A DNA stretch of 64,000 nucleotides, taken from Saccharolobus shibatae B12 (GTDB taxonomy: Archaea > Thermoproteota > Thermoprotei_A > Sulfolobales > Sulfolobaceae). The notes under the pieces were generated by a model that saw nothing but the letters and a program-made list of their open reading frames with translations, made no database searches and had not been told where the DNA came from. Positions 32,652-42,180 of this stretch are shown piece by piece (position 1 is the stretch's first letter; each line of letters begins with the position of its first letter). Position numbers and translations under genes: made by a program. The stretch lies in NCBI RefSeq assembly GCF_019175345.1, contig NZ_CP077717.1, positions 620,001 through 684,000 on the forward strand, read 5' to 3'.

Positions 32652-35600
32652 ATGAGCGGACCTTCTATTCCTCAGTTAGACATTGATGACATAGTTACAT
32701 GTTTTAGGGATAATATTAGGAGTGCTGGAAATGAAGAAGACCTTAGAATTCGTGTCTCTACTCAATGCATCGAGGAAAAAATACTTAAGCGACTGGGTAT
32801 TACACAGCTAGGCAAATACGAATATACTTTAGTATCTGGAGCTAGAATTGATGCCCTTTATGGACATGTTATCGTTGAATATAAAGCACCTGGAAAACTA
32901 TCCTCAGATAAAGACATAGTTAAGGCTAAAGAGCAAGTAATAAAATATATTCAGCAAGAGGCACAATCGGAAGTAGAGTGGGATAGATATTTAGGTATCA
33001 TAATAAGCGATAAGATAGCATTCGTAAGGTATGATAAGACAAGAAAATTATGGATTTTAAGGGGTCCTTATGATATTAAGCGCGAAGTCATAATAAAACT
33101 AATAGAGGCATTCAGAGGGCTTAGAAGAAAAGCCCTCAAGGTAGATTCGCTTCTAAATGAATTCGGTCCAGAATCTCCGTTAGCTAGTGAAAGCATTAAA
33201 GAATTTTATAAGAAGTTAATATCGCCTAAAAGCCCTAGGACAAAGATATTATTTGAGGATTGGCTAAGATTATTCAAGCAAGCCACCGGATACTCACCTG
33301 ACTACCTTAAAAATTTAGAAGAATTAGCAAAGAGTTATAATATAAACGGGAACGTTAAGTATGACGAACTGATATTCGCCATACAAACTTATTACGCATT
33401 AATTCTAAAGCTGTTATCGGCAGAGGTAGTATATCTTTATGGAGGTGGAAGATTCTATAAATCTTATATCGCAGAACTTGATGACGCATATTCAAAAGAG
33501 GGATTAGATGGACTTAAGAGAGTCCTTATGGATTTAGAAAACGGTGGAATATTTAGGCAATTTGGCATTGAGAACTTCCTAGAAGGAGATTATTATTCGT
33601 GGTACTTAGATGAAATTGACAAAACATTAGCTGATACTATTGCTGAAATAGCCAGAAGGCTTAGCGAGTTTGAGCCCGCAACGCCACAATTAGAGCCAGA
33701 GTCTGCTAGAGACCTACTTAAAAGGCTATATCAACACTTAGTCCCCGAAGATATTAGACATAAACTTGGAGAATATTATACCCCAGACTGGCTTGCTGAC
33801 TTCTTATTAGACGAAGTCGGATTAAGTAGGGAAAATTTGGAGAAAATAGGTTCTGAAAACTCGTTGAAACCATTAGAGATAAGGATTTTAGATCCCGCTT
33901 GCGGTTCTGGCACTTTCCTAGTTAGATACATATCTAGGCTTAGAGATTATGCAAGAGAACACTTTTTAGAAGACGTATTAGTAGATTACCTATTAAAGAA
34001 TGTTGTAGGTTATGATTTAAACCCATTGGCTGTATTAACCGCGAGAACCAACTATCTATTAATGATTGCTGATTTACCACATAGAAATAGTATAGAGATC
34101 CCCATCTATTTAACTGACTCATTAATGGTAGAAAGGAAAACCACCTTAATAGGTAGCGTTTATGTTCTTAAGACAGTAGCTGGGGAGTTCCAGTTACCAT
34201 CAAGTATAGTTGATAAAGGTTTCCTCTCAAATGTACTCAATGAAATTGCCAACGCATTAAGAAATAAATACAACGATGATGAATTCAGGAGAAGAATTCA
34301 ATTTGTATTCAAAGAACTATCTAATAGCGAACTAAATATCTTAGAGGATCTTTACACTAAGCTTCTAAAGTTAGAGAGAGAAGGTAAAAACGATATTTGG
34401 GTTTCGATAATTAGAAATGCTTTTGCACCAATATTAAAGGGCAAGTTCGATTTTGTCATTGGGAATCCACCATGGGTTGCATGGGAAAACTTACCAGATG
34501 ATTATAGAGAGCTAACTAGACCGTTATGGGAGAATATATATGGATTAGTTGGTGGTGGTTCAGGTGGGTTTAAAAGAGATTTAGCTATGCTCTTCTTAGC
34601 AAGAACTTTTGATCTTTATCTGAAACGTGGAGGGAAACTAGATTTCTTGATACCCTTCACTGTATTTAAGACTCAAGCTGGTACTGGTTTCAGACGTTTT
34701 TTAGCTACGAAGACAAAGATATTAGTTATTCACGATAAGGTAACATTACGTCCATTCGAAGGTGCTATTAACAGAACTGCATCGATTGTTATAGAAAAAC
34801 CCTGTGAACTTAAGGAAATAAGCTCAGCTAGTTGCCCAGAGATAAAGGAAATTACAGCAACTAATAAGAAGATAAAACACGTTATATGGATCAACAAATC
34901 AAAAAGACCGATACCAACTGATTCGCACCTGGAGGACGTATTAAAGGAAACAGAAAGATTTGAAGCGTTAATGTCGCCTACTAAAGAAAGTGATGTATCT
35001 AGTCCATGGATGCAAATTACGGAGAAACTACTTCCTTATATAAGAAAAATTACTCAAGGATCTTCTCACTATAAAGCTCATGCAGGCGTTTATGTAGGAT
35101 TAAACCAAGTTTATTTTGTAGAAATTAAGGGTAAGACACCAGACGGCAAATTAGTAATAACTAATCCGCCTGAGAGTGGTCAGAAAAAGAAAGTCAAGCA
35201 AGTAGATGCAGCAGTAGAACCAGATTTAATTTATCCACTTATAAGAGGCAAAGATATTAGGAAATGGTACGTTGAGTATAAAGACAGATATATAATTATA
35301 CCTCATGATATGAAAACGGAGAAATTAATTTCTGAAAGTGAGCTTAAAATTAAATATCCTAAAACTTATGAATATCTAAATCTTTATAGAGATGAGCTTA
35401 AGAAAAGAAGTATAAAACCTTTTCTCTCATTGAGGAAAAGATTAAAAAGAGCTAATGAATCTTATGAGAAAATAATTGAAAAAGAGCTAGACAGTAAATT
35501 CTATATGGTAGATAATATAGGTTCATATACTTTTGCCCCCTATAAAGTAGTCTGGAAATATGTAGCAGGCGAAATTACTGGTAAGGCATCATCTTTTAGT

Positions 35601-36374
35601 TGTGCAGTTCTTAGTTTAATTGACAATAAAGTAGCTATTCCGCATGAGAAACTAATGTTGATACCATTTGAAAATCCAGACGAGGCGTATTATGTAGCAG
35701 GTGTTTTGAACTCGGTTATAGTAAGAACGATAATATCATCATATGTAATAGAGACTGAAATTTCTACCCACATTACTAAAGTTATTAATGTACCTAAGTA
35801 TAACCCTAATGATAATTTACACGTTAAGATATCAGATCTTTCTAAGAGAGCTCATGAGATCGCAAAATGTATCTACGCAGAAACTAAGCCAGATTACTGT
35901 AGTAATATTAGAAACCCCGAAAAAGAGTTAATGGAAATAGAAAAGGAACTTGATAAAACCGTGGCTCAACTTTACGGTATGCCTGAGGATGTACTTGATG
36001 ACTTTAGAAAGTTATTTGCCATGCTTTCTGGTGAGGAAGTGCCAGAGGAGTCTGAGGAAGTAAGTATGCCTCAGAAACCCTCGGTTAATGTGCTTAATAC
36101 ATCTCTTAAACCTAACGTAAAGTCCTCAATTGAGATAGACGTAGTTAATCCGTCCGGCAAAGAGATTAAATTCGAATATGAAATGCCGTGGGGTAAAGAT
36201 TCCTTTAGCCTAAAAGAAGGTAAATACAATATAGAGACTCCACCGCTAAAGCCGGGTAAATATGAAGGTATTATCAAATGGACATGGAATAATGAAACGA
36301 ATACAATCAAGGTTACGGTAGAAGTCTTAGAGCCTGAAGGACCCAAGAGGCGTAGAACACTTATTGACGTATAG
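32652..36374 (+). CDS. Nuclease-adenine methyltransferase fusion, type IIG/PglX-like
   Basis: A 1240-residue protein. Residues about 60-85 (GARIDALYGHVIVEYKAPG) have the D...ExK pattern of a PD-(D/E)XK nuclease. GEYYTPDWLADFLL (about 373) and LDPACGSGTFLV (about 413) are methyltransferase motifs X and I, and IGNPPWVAW (about 603) is motif IV, so it methylates adenine N6. Residues about 640-1090 should recognise the target. The last 90 residues form a beta-rich, Ig-like segment that I have not seen in this family. An intact BrxL-like gene follows after ten bases. Host marking plus invader restriction is the likely role. Confidence 0.85.
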   Translation: MSGPSIPQLDIDDIVTCFRDNIRSAGNEEDLRIRVSTQCIEEKILKRLGITQLGKYEYTLVSGARIDALYGHVIVEYKAPGKLSSDKDIVKAKEQVIKYIQQEAQSEVEWDRYLGIIISDKIAFVRYDKTRKLWILRGPYDIKREVIIKLIEAFRGLRRKALKVDSLLNEFGPESPLASESIKEFYKKLISPKSPRTKILFEDWLRLFKQATGYSPDYLKNLEELAKSYNINGNVKYDELIFAIQTYYALILKLLSAEVVYLYGGGRFYKSYIAELDDAYSKEGLDGLKRVLMDLENGGIFRQFGIENFLEGDYYSWYLDEIDKTLADTIAEIARRLSEFEPATPQLEPESARDLLKRLYQHLVPEDIRHKLGEYYTPDWLADFLLDEVGLSRENLEKIGSENSLKPLEIRILDPACGSGTFLVRYISRLRDYAREHFLEDVLVDYLLKNVVGYDLNPLAVLTARTNYLLMIADLPHRNSIEIPIYLTDSLMVERKTTLIGSVYVLKTVAGEFQLPSSIVDKGFLSNVLNEIANALRNKYNDDEFRRRIQFVFKELSNSELNILEDLYTKLLKLEREGKNDIWVSIIRNAFAPILKGKFDFVIGNPPWVAWENLPDDYRELTRPLWENIYGLVGGGSGGFKRDLAMLFLARTFDLYLKRGGKLDFLIPFTVFKTQAGTGFRRFLATKTKILVIHDKVTLRPFEGAINRTASIVIEKPCELKEISSASCPEIKEITATNKKIKHVIWINKSKRPIPTDSHLEDVLKETERFEALMSPTKESDVSSPWMQITEKLLPYIRKITQGSSHYKAHAGVYVGLNQVYFVEIKGKTPDGKLVITNPPESGQKKKVKQVDAAVEPDLIYPLIRGKDIRKWYVEYKDRYIIIPHDMKTEKLISESELKIKYPKTYEYLNLYRDELKKRSIKPFLSLRKRLKRANESYEKIIEKELDSKFYMVDNIGSYTFAPYKVVWKYVAGEITGKASSFSCAVLSLIDNKVAIPHEKLMLIPFENPDEAYYVAGVLNSVIVRTIISSYVIETEISTHITKVINVPKYNPNDNLHVKISDLSKRAHEIAKCIYAETKPDYCSNIRNPEKELMEIEKELDKTVAQLYGMPEDVLDDFRKLFAMLSGEEVPEESEEVSMPQKPSVNVLNTSLKPNVKSSIEIDVVNPSGKEIKFEYEMPWGKDSFSLKEGKYNIETPPLKPGKYEGIIKWTWNNETNTIKVTVEVLEPEGPKRRRTLIDV

Positions 36375-36384
36375 GTGATTAACG

Positions 36385-37803
36385 ATGAGTGAGCTTAATA
36401 ATAAGATTAAGAGGTGCTTTGGTGATTATGCGGTAGATAAGAGGCTAACTTACGAGTTAGAGTTAGCCAAACTTCCTAGATATGTGGCTGAGTATTTAAT
36501 ATCGGAGTTTATGGGAATAAGTAATAATTGGGAGAACCGACTCAGGGAATTTATCAGAGATTATTATTACGAGCCAGAGGAAAAGGAATTAGTTAAACAT
36601 AAGATTGTAACTGAGGGAATGATAAAGTTAATTGATGAGTTAAGAGTTTACGTAGATATTCATACTAATTCCCATATAGGAGTTATTCAATCTATGGATT
36701 TATGGGCAGATGTACCATTAGATATCGTTGAAAAGAATAGGGCTACCCTAATTACTGGTATGTGGGGACTAATAACTCTTAAGAAAACTGAGGTTAGCAA
36801 AGAGGTTTCTGAAGGAGTAAAATCACTATCACTCACGGTAATTGATTTTAAGCCGTTCCAAGCGCCTGATAATGATCCTAAAATATTAGAAGAAGCTAGG
36901 CAGTGCTTTACATTAGATGAGTGGATTGAGGTCTTAATAAACAGTATTGGGCTAGACCCTAATGTATACAGCTCAAGACAAAGATTGATCCTTCTTTCAC
37001 GCCTTATACCGCTAGTTGAGGGTAACGTGAATCTTATTGAATTTGGACCTAGGCAAACAGGTAAAACGTACCTTTATAGGAACGTGAGCAATTACGTGAG
37101 GATAATATCTGGCGGAACGATATCACCTGCGACTCTCTTCTACAATTTAAGGACAAGGGTACATGGAGAGTTAGCGGTTAAAGACACTGTTGCGTTCGAT
37201 GAAATTAGTAAGGTTAGATTCCCTAATCCCGACGAGATGATAGGAAAGCTTAAGGATTACATGGAAAGTGGGCAGTATGAGCGAGGTGACAAAAGAGTCA
37301 CGTCAGACTCGTCACTAGTCTTCATGGGTAATATAGCAGTAGAATTAAGTGAGAACGGTTACGTGCCAGTTGAGGATCTAACATACGTACTTCCAGAGCC
37401 TATGAGGGATTCAGCATTAATAGATAGAATTCACGGCTTATTACCCGGCTGGGAGCTTCCGAAGATATCACAGACTAAGTACCATTTATCTAAGAATTAT
37501 GGCATAGCGTCGGACTACTTAGCCGAAGCTATACATTCTATGAGAAAAGAGACATCAGCGACCCTCGTAAACCAACACGTTGAATTTTCAGAAAATTTCA
37601 AGATAAGAGATGAGAAAGCATTTAAGAAGACTTTCAGCGGCTTATTCAAGTTATTATTTCCAGACAAGTCGTTCAATAAAAATGAGTTAATCAACATAAT
37701 TAATTTATCACTTGAATATAGACAACGTGTTAGGGATTGGCTTCATAGACTTGAGCCAGGTGAATTCCAAAATGAAAAACTTAGTGTTAAATTAAAGTCA
37801 TAG
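36385..37803 (+). CDS. brxL: BrxL-like AAA+ protein without the C-terminal Lon-like domain
   Basis: A 472-residue protein. Walker A is FGPRQTGKTYLYRN (about 220) and Walker B TVAFDEISKV (about 268). KDYMESGQYERGDKRV and SLVFMGNIAV follow, a run characteristic of BrxL of BREX phage-defence systems. The N-terminal part has FGDYAVDKRL and HIGVIQSMDLWADVPL. Usual BrxL proteins have about 680 residues with a Lon-like domain after the RQRVRDWLHRLEPGEF region. This one ends there. The ATG is ten bases after the methyltransferase stop, so the two are one operon. Confidence 0.8.
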   Translation: MSELNNKIKRCFGDYAVDKRLTYELELAKLPRYVAEYLISEFMGISNNWENRLREFIRDYYYEPEEKELVKHKIVTEGMIKLIDELRVYVDIHTNSHIGVIQSMDLWADVPLDIVEKNRATLITGMWGLITLKKTEVSKEVSEGVKSLSLTVIDFKPFQAPDNDPKILEEARQCFTLDEWIEVLINSIGLDPNVYSSRQRLILLSRLIPLVEGNVNLIEFGPRQTGKTYLYRNVSNYVRIISGGTISPATLFYNLRTRVHGELAVKDTVAFDEISKVRFPNPDEMIGKLKDYMESGQYERGDKRVTSDSSLVFMGNIAVELSENGYVPVEDLTYVLPEPMRDSALIDRIHGLLPGWELPKISQTKYHLSKNYGIASDYLAEAIHSMRKETSATLVNQHVEFSENFKIRDEKAFKKTFSGLFKLLFPDKSFNKNELINIINLSLEYRQRVRDWLHRLEPGEFQNEKLSVKLKS

Positions 37804-38007
37804 AAGGGCTAACAGAGATGAAAGGAGTGCAAGGAAAGGGAGTAGCGACTATTCTGGTTCTTGAATCTTGAGGATATAAATAAAACATTATTTTCATTGT
37901 GTCTCTTTCAGCGGAAATTGTCTTGGGGTAATCTTCCGATTTTATCGTATATCCTGAAGCTAATAATATCCTTTTCAGTTCTACATACGCCGAATTAATA
38001 TCAATAT

Positions 38008-38287
38008 AGCAGTTGTTCTACTTTAACGTAACTTAAAAGTTTTCATTAAACCTAGTGCACCTCCTAAACGTTTCTCAACGAACCGAAGAAACTCCTCCAC
38101 CTTTCTGCTCAATCCCTTCATCTCCAGTATTCCAGCTAAGGAATTGAAGGATTTAATGAAATCACTCTGGCAATGTCCGGCTTCTTCTCGGACTTCACAC
38201 TTTTCAATCAACCAGATACAGAATTAAAAAAGCTTCATCGGTAGTGCTGAAAATCCTGTATAACCGAGGGAAATTAGAATAACTGCT
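38008..38287 (-). mobile_element. MITE-like element, copy 2 (280 bp)
   Basis: Inverse orientation to copy 1 at 13519-13796 and very similar over the whole length. The ends are AGCAGTTGTTCTA and TAGAATAACTGCT. A perfect 8-bp target duplication, ATCAATAT, lies at 38000-38007 and 38288-38295. The short internal frame (38023-38211, MIEKCEVREEAGHC...) is kept. The exact target duplication suggests a younger insertion than copy 1. The 200 bases between the BrxL-like gene and this element contain no gene. Confidence 0.85.
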
Positions 38288-38313
38288 ATCAATATTTACA
38301 ATTCTTTCCTTCA

Positions 38314-38544
38314 TTATTCCCACCGTTTAAAACATCTCGTCTTTTCCTTTAAGACAGTTTCTCTAAACTTTTTACCACCGTATTTTTGCCATTTTCGATA
38401 AATTAGCCCCCTCTTATATAGTCTGGTCAGATAAACTAGGAGCTCTTCCTTCGGGATCCCCGTCTTTTCCTCTAATCGCTCTAAAGTAGCACACCCGTGG
38501 GATAATATTATCAATATTTTCTCAGTATTTTGGAGTTTTTGCAC
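38314..38544 (-). CDS. Small winged-helix regulator (76 aa)
   Basis: A 76-residue basic protein. NTEKILIILSHGCATLERLEEKTGIPKEELLVYLTRLYKRGLIYRK is a compact winged helix-turn-helix, ending with a basic tail. It is divergent from the gene at 38665 and the region between holds two GGATTAAC palindromes, so it probably represses itself and its neighbour. A broken paralogue is at 31222-31458. Confidence 0.7.
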   Translation of the reverse strand: MQKLQNTEKILIILSHGCATLERLEEKTGIPKEELLVYLTRLYKRGLIYRKWQKYGGKKFRETVLKEKTRCFKRWE

Positions 38545-38583
38545 AGTTATTCATTGTGAAAATTCTCCTTGATAAAACTTAAG

Positions 38584-38675
38584 CAGGATTAACGGATAAA
38601 TTAATATCCTTACTGCCGCTGCAAAAACTCTATTGCTTAACCTCTCCCCTCAGGATTAACATATTTGTTAATCCT
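38584..38675. promoter_or_regulatory. GGATTAAC operator palindromes between divergent genes
   Basis: AGGATTAAC (38652-38660) and GTTAATCCT (38667-38675) are perfect 9-bp arms around six bases. An imperfect relative (CAGGATTAAC 38584-38593 with TTAATATCCT) lies 60 bases upstream. This lies between the winged-helix gene and the rightward gene. The palindrome covers the nominal TTG start of the latter, so either that start is wrong or binding blocks translation start as well. Confidence 0.55.
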
Positions 38676-39279
38676 TTTTCCATTATCGCAAGAGCTAGCG
38701 CAGAAGATTTTTAATATTGCGAGGTCTTTCGAAACTTTAAGCAAAGCTTTTCTTGCAGCATACGGTACATTAATAATTTATCCAGCTCTTTTAATATCCG
38801 CAGTAAAGAAGGGACATGTAAGGGCTTTAAGACAACTTCAGAAAACACTAAACTCATTAACTATTTTACTAAAACAAGCTCTAAACCTTAAGAAGATTAA
38901 GGAGAATTTGGGACACGATCCTTTAGGGAAATCCCAGATTCCCTATCTTCTAATTACAACTGCAAAATTCTTGAGGCAAATACAAGAAAAGCAATTAGCC
39001 GAAGTTTATGAAAACATAGCAGAATATTTAAGAAAGCCAGCAAACGAAAGGACTTATAGCGATTTATTGGAATTAGGAAAGATGATTACTAAAACAGTTC
39101 AGTTTAAAAATAACTATGAACAATTACTTAAAATAATTGAAAAATGTACTTCACAAGAAGCTGCTGAAGAAGACATATGTAAGAACTCACCAAACGAGGC
39201 AAAACAAATATTAGATGTCTATAAAGAGAAACAATATTTAATAGATCAAATATTGTCAATGTTAGAGCTAAGTCTTTAA
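38665..39279 (+). CDS. Helical hypothetical plasmid protein
   Basis: About 204 residues from a TTG start, which is uncertain as no ATG lies near. All predicted elements are helices, with one hydrophobic stretch (FLAAYGTLIIYPALLISAV) and a Lys-rich middle. It precedes the broken Rep gene on the same strand, an arrangement seen in small Sulfolobus plasmids where a short gene precedes rep. No family is recognised. Confidence 0.5.
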   Translation: MLILFPLSQELAQKIFNIARSFETLSKAFLAAYGTLIIYPALLISAVKKGHVRALRQLQKTLNSLTILLKQALNLKKIKENLGHDPLGKSQIPYLLITTAKFLRQIQEKQLAEVYENIAEYLRKPANERTYSDLLELGKMITKTVQFKNNYEQLLKIIEKCTSQEAAEEDICKNSPNEAKQILDVYKEKQYLIDQILSMLELSL

Positions 39280-39386
39280 GAACTTTTCGACAGCTTGTTA
39301 TATACAGCTTATTTGGCTAGAGTTCAAATAGTCATTTTGCGGAAACTTTAGGAAAAATCGCAAATATAAAACAAAAAATTCAAGAG

Positions 39387-40518
39387 TTGAGGAAAGTAGG
39401 GCTTAGGGCGATAACGAGAGCCAATAAGTACAGACAGAGGGCGTTATTGCGGTGTCAGTACAAAACTGCAATTCATCTTGGCACTGCAGAATATGAGGAT
39501 ATAGCCTTTCTGTACGAAGAGAACATAAAGGAGTGGGACAGGTCAGTTTTAGCGTTTGAAAACGATAATGAGGAGTTTATGGTAATGAAAGTGAGGACTC
39601 GTTTTAATGATAAAAAGAGGGTTCTCATGAAACTGGTGAAAGACCGTAAGGGGTTAAAGAACGCTTTTAGGAAGTATAAGGACGCAGTAATGATTACTCT
39701 GACTGTACCTCACATTTTCCCCTTAGTTGTCCCACTGAAGGACAAAGGAAGGATTATCGGCTTTATCCCTCTGCAAGATTCCATCATAACGCAATTGAAG
39801 AAGAACATGTTAGCTTGGATAAGGAAGAATTGGAAGGGTAAGGAAATAAAGACCTTTACGGCTTATGAATACCACGGTGATTATATTTTACATATTCACA
39901 TTCTTGTATTCGGAATTCCGTATTTGATTAACTGGTCAAGGAAATACGGAAGGAGAGGAGAAGACGCTCTTACTTACTATTCACGTAAGTGCAATATCCC
40001 CTTACCTAATAAGGAGAATAAGACGCTCATTAGTAAATATGTATTCACGGCGTTATTGGACATGTGGTTACAAAGGATTCTTATCAGGTTAGGCTCTATT
40101 CTAAAGATGAACCTCTTAGAGGTTTACGTGAACTACGAGAAAAAACAGAATCTACAAGGCCCAATTAATGAAATCCACAGAATTAAGAAGGGAAAGTGGT
40201 GGGCAAACCACCGAAAGACGCCATTAGAGAATATTCAAGCGGGGCGGCGTATAGAGATGTTGCCTCACCAAATGAATACGTTTTGAAATATGTAACTAAG
40301 GTCATGGATTCAATTGGTGGCGGCGGAGAAGGGGGAGACGCAAAGGTTTACGTTATTGGCTGTTTGGTAAGCGTTTCAATTCTTATTCTCCTTCATTATT
40401 GAAGAGGAAGGAGAATGAGGTAAGGGTTCCGTTATGGCATTTCGTTGGGGTATTTAAGTTGTCAGACCTTCCGGACTATATAAGCAGTAGGCTTATTGCT
40501 GATCTGACTTTTTTGTAG
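39387..40518 (+). pseudogene. Rolling-circle (HUH-type) replication protein, frameshifted
   Basis: The first frame (39387-40286) has AVMITLTVPHIFP, then EYHGDYILHIHILVFG, a His-x-His metal motif of HUH endonucleases. Near 40195 one base is gained or lost, and the product continues in a second frame (KPPKDAIREYSSGAAYRD, SPNEYVLKYVTK) with the expected catalytic Tyr motif. A second shift near 40345 leads to YWLFGKRFNSYSPSLLKRK and WHFVGVFKLSDLPDYI, ending at 40518. The whole is one Rep gene broken twice, so element 2 cannot replicate with it. Confidence 0.8.
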
Positions 40519-40661
40519 TTCAACGCCGAAAGTGGAGCACGCAATTAACTAACCTTTGTAATATACTATATTTGTATAATGATATATATGTCGTCATTGG
40601 TAAATATACTTACATGCATCATTTACACATTGCAATATACGATAAAATGCGATTATATAAA

Positions 40662-40705
<44 letters not shown>

Positions 40706-40839
40706 ATTTTAAACTGCAATATAACTGATAATCTGTTCTATGGTTTCATGAAAGCTAAAATAATAGTTTCAATAATAGAGGGAATTATAATGTAAAAGGA
40801 GTACTAAAATTGAGAAAAATTATTTTTCCCAGTTTTAAA

Positions 40840-41457
40840 CTAAGAACTCTTTTGCTGTTGTTGAACTGGTTTCAAATAAATCTTATTCCCTATTATGGCG
40901 TTATTGGGTATGAATACCTTAGTCCCATCCGATTTTATTACAGTCGTAAATAACGTACTAACATCCTCAACTATTCCATCTTCGCCCACTAGATTAACAT
41001 TATCGTTTATCTTAAACGGCCTAGCTATTAATAGGAACATTCCAGCGACTGCTTGACCCAATACTTGTTGTGATGCAAAACCTATTACTATACCTATGAA
41101 ACCGCCCAATGCAACACCAGCTGCTCCACCAGCTACTGCACCTGCTATCGCAGCTACTAGTGCTCCAATTCCAATAATTCTCATAACATTCCTTACCGCA
41201 GCCGCTGTTGGATGACCGTACTTTGGCAATAGGGAATAATAGAATATTAGAGAAATTCCGGAGACAATTAGGTAACCAAATGCCAGTGCCAATAATATCT
41301 GTATGTACGATTCATAACTCACGGCGTTCAAGTGAAATGATGGTAATAACACCTCAATCACGAACTTAACTACCGCACTTACAATGACATAAAGAATTAT
41401 ATAAACTACTGTTCTTCCTATTGCACTTCCAACCTTTGTGGTAGCAGATTTCGCCAT
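40840..41457 (-). CDS. MscS-family mechanosensitive channel
   Basis: A 205-residue membrane protein with four to five hydrophobic helices and the MscS pore signature: a Gly/Ala-rich helix GGAAGVALGGFIGIVIGFASQQ, then GQAVAGMFLLIARPFKINDNVNLVG and a small beta domain (GIVEDVSTLFTTVIKSDGTKVFIPNNAI). It is shorter than E. coli MscS (286) at the C-terminus. It probably releases solutes under osmotic shock. A longer relative is at 54331-55260. It is the first chromosomal gene after the integrated elements. Confidence 0.85.
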   Translation of the reverse strand: MAKSATTKVGSAIGRTVVYIILYVIVSAVVKFVIEVLLPSFHLNAVSYESYIQILLALAFGYLIVSGISLIFYYSLLPKYGHPTAAAVRNVMRIIGIGALVAAIAGAVAGGAAGVALGGFIGIVIGFASQQVLGQAVAGMFLLIARPFKINDNVNLVGEDGIVEDVSTLFTTVIKSDGTKVFIPNNAIIGNKIYLKPVQQQQKSS

Positions 41458-41551
41458 ATTTATCGCTTGACAATTAACTTATAGGAACATATATAAAAAC
41501 TTTTATACGACAGATTAACTTGATTTATCAATAAATTAAAATAATTTAAGT

Positions 41552-42136
41552 TTACTGTCTATTGTGTAATACTCTTACCAGAATATAAATTACAATTATT
41601 GTAACTACAAAGATTAGTATATAGTTCCCAAATTTCTCAGCTAGAGTCACAACAAAATTAATCTGGTTAGCTAACTCGTAACCTACTAGGGAAAGCACGA
41701 TGTCCCAAATAGTGTGCCCCAAAAAAGTAAACCCTAGATATTTAGGAATTTTCATTTGCCCTATCCCCGCAGGATACGATATGAGAGCCCTCAATCCCGG
41801 TACAAACCTAAATCCAAATACCGCAATATCACCATATCTCAAAAACCAATTGTGTAACGCCTCTATTTTACCCTCATCTATTAAAATGTACTTCCCATAT
41901 CTCTTTAGGAAGGGTAAGCCTAGTTTATAACCTATTACGTATGCTATTATAGAGCCAACCAGACTACCCAAAGTACCTACTATTATACCTATATATAAGG
42001 ATATACTACCCAGGTATGAATAATAACCTACCAACGGCATTATAACTTCGCTAGGCAAAGGCAGTCCTAATCCCTCACCAATCATGAGGAGAAAAAGGAT
42101 AATGTAACCCGATAAGCCTTTAAATACGTAAATCAT
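41552..42136 (-). CDS. DedA-family membrane protein
   Basis: A 194-residue protein with five or six helices and the DedA landmarks: GEGLGLPLPSEVIMPLVGYYS, then GSLVGSIIAYVIGYKLG and RFVPGLRALISYPAGIGQM. The family is now seen as lipid-phosphate flippases or transporters needed for membrane homeostasis. It is a single gene, convergent with none. Confidence 0.9.
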   Translation of the reverse strand: MIYVFKGLSGYIILFLLMIGEGLGLPLPSEVIMPLVGYYSYLGSISLYIGIIVGTLGSLVGSIIAYVIGYKLGLPFLKRYGKYILIDEGKIEALHNWFLRYGDIAVFGFRFVPGLRALISYPAGIGQMKIPKYLGFTFLGHTIWDIVLSLVGYELANQINFVVTLAEKFGNYILIFVVTIIVIYILVRVLHNRQ

Positions 42137-42180
42137 CTATTGTTAACGTGAAATCTAACTTAAATTATTTTTCATCATAG

